This document shows positions 17,022 to 17,813 of a stretch of 17,813 bases of DNA, one piece after another. The notes below the pieces were generated by a model. That model saw only the letters and a program-made list of their open reading frames with translations, had not been told where the DNA came from and did no database searches. Both the position numbers and the translations under genes were made by a program. The stretch spans positions 106,894-124,706 of the forward strand of contig CAUDNR010004167.1 in the NCBI GenBank assembly GCA_958430865.1, in the 5' to 3' direction. The first letter of the stretch is position 1, and each line of letters starts with the position of its first letter. This DNA comes from Entrophospora sp. SA101. Taxonomy: Eukaryota; Glomeromycota; Glomeromycetes; Entrophosporales; Entrophosporaceae.

Positions 17022-17813
17022 TTAGAAAAAAGAGTCACAATCAAGATTATTTAACGAACTATTACTTGTAATTTTTAAGCTTTTAAATTTAGCAATCTCT
17101 TCATCTAATATTCTACTTGTATGATATGCATCTGGATGTGATTTGTGTGCTTGTTGCAAAGCACTATCATTGCTAATAGTATGATTACTATCATCATCAT
17201 TATTTTTTTTGATAATTTCCTTATTTTTTTTATTCCTAGAAAATTCCCAAAGTTCTCCACTAGTTGGTCTTTTTGATGGATCCACATCCCAACACCTCTG
17301 CATCATTTGCACATAATCACCAGGCATTCCAGGTAGTGTTGGTGGTCGTAAACCTTCACATATATCAAAAATCAAACGATGATTATGAGCTCTATTATCA
17401 AATGGTGGATGACCTGCAAATATTTCCCACATTAACATCCCAACGCTATAGATATCTGATTCTTTTGTGTTCTTTGTGTTATTGCCTCTAAATAGCTCGG
17501 GTGCAACATATGATACAATTCCATAGACTTTATTTGATGACTTTTCATCAACTGGTCCACATAATCCTAAATCTGTAATATAACAACCACCTCCACCACC
17601 CATTAATAGATTACCACTATGTAAATCACAATGTATTAAATCTTTCCGATGTATATCATTTAATGCACTACATAAATATCTAAATATTGTAATTCTGTCT
17701 TTTAATTTTAAATGACTTTTTTGTAAATAACCCCTTAAATCCACTACCAAACTTGGGAAACCAAGTAGGAAAGCACCAAATTGCATGCTTACACTGACAG
17801 TCAATTACATAAC
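17022..17813 (-). pseudogene. TKL-type protein kinase, N-terminally truncated and fused to TLDc sequence
   Basis: The minus frame from ATG 17804 gives 260 aa. From residue 22 (DLRGYLQKSHLKLKDR) it is a kinase C-lobe: catalytic loop IHCDLHSGN (57-65, D60 and N65), DLG in place of DFG (78-80), APE (101-103), SDIYSVG (116-122) and CWDVDPSKRPT (171-181), then an Asn/Asp-rich linker and a tail EEIAKFKSLKI common in expanded kinase families of arbuscular mycorrhizal fungi. The Gly-rich loop, VAIK lysine and helix-C Glu are absent. Residues 1-22 come from the 77-bp inverted TLDc copy, read in a different frame from TLDc. It cannot bind ATP normally as it stands; it is a truncated relic, a chimeric transcript unit, or an assembly join. 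The window ends here, so more 5' sequence could exist. Confidence 0.75.
17737..17813 (-). repeat. 77-bp perfect inverted repeat, right copy
   Basis: Reverse complement of 15476-15552 with no mismatch, running to the last base of the window, so its true length is unknown. It ends at ATTT within the kinase codons for DL, where TLDc sequence gives way to kinase sequence. Confidence 0.95.

Noticed and set aside
17105..17491. Open frames on both strands over the kinase
   Set aside because: They overlap the kinase frame, which contains the ordered catalytic motifs; these are shadows.

Overview
The window is AT-rich eukaryotic DNA. It has short GT-AG introns, a tyrosine-kinase-like (TKL) protein kinase, a TLDc-domain fragment, an AIG1/GIMAP-type GTPase, and many small non-autonomous DNA transposons. 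This combination fits an arbuscular mycorrhizal fungus close to Rhizophagus (Glomeromycotina). That assignment is inference from gene-family flavour; no rRNA or other taxonomic marker is present. I found no tRNA, rRNA or CRISPR array.

Layout. 1-3100: gene-poor DNA with a hAT-like MITE (1214-1390), a truncated palindromic repeat (2066-2193), a degraded coding segment and a GC-rich hAT-like end near 3104. 3373-3890: a 518-bp TA-flanked element with 20-bp terminal repeats. 3901-4831: scattered coding-like fragments. 4993-5699: a mariner-like element whose left terminal repeat is split by a second MITE. 6122-7913: the one clearly intact gene, a three-exon AIG1-type GTPase (544 aa in my model) with a His-rich linker and a Cys tail arranged as a higher-order repeat. 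8397-10828: a pogo/Jerky-like remnant, a 93-bp dispersed repeat and a frameshifted transposon-type ORF. 11480-12722: two diverged tandem copies of an unrecognised broken gene. 13218-13614: CobW-like GTPase fragments around an (AAT)n tract. 14054-14632: the N-terminal exon of a MID1-like calcium channel subunit, with no recognisable continuation. 15142-15778: a TLDc pseudogene split by a 105-bp hAT-like MITE with a perfect 8-bp target duplication. 17022-17813: an N-truncated kinase on the minus strand whose first 22 or so codons are an exact inverted copy of part of that TLDc pseudogene.

These genes do not form a pathway. The window reads as a repeat-rich accessory region in which members of expanded families (AIG1, TLDc, kinase) are being broken, duplicated and rejoined. 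The most interesting intact object is the GTPase with its triplet-organised Cys repeats. The most interesting structural event is the 77-bp perfect inverted repeat joining TLDc sequence to the kinase at the right edge, which may be biological or an assembly artefact.
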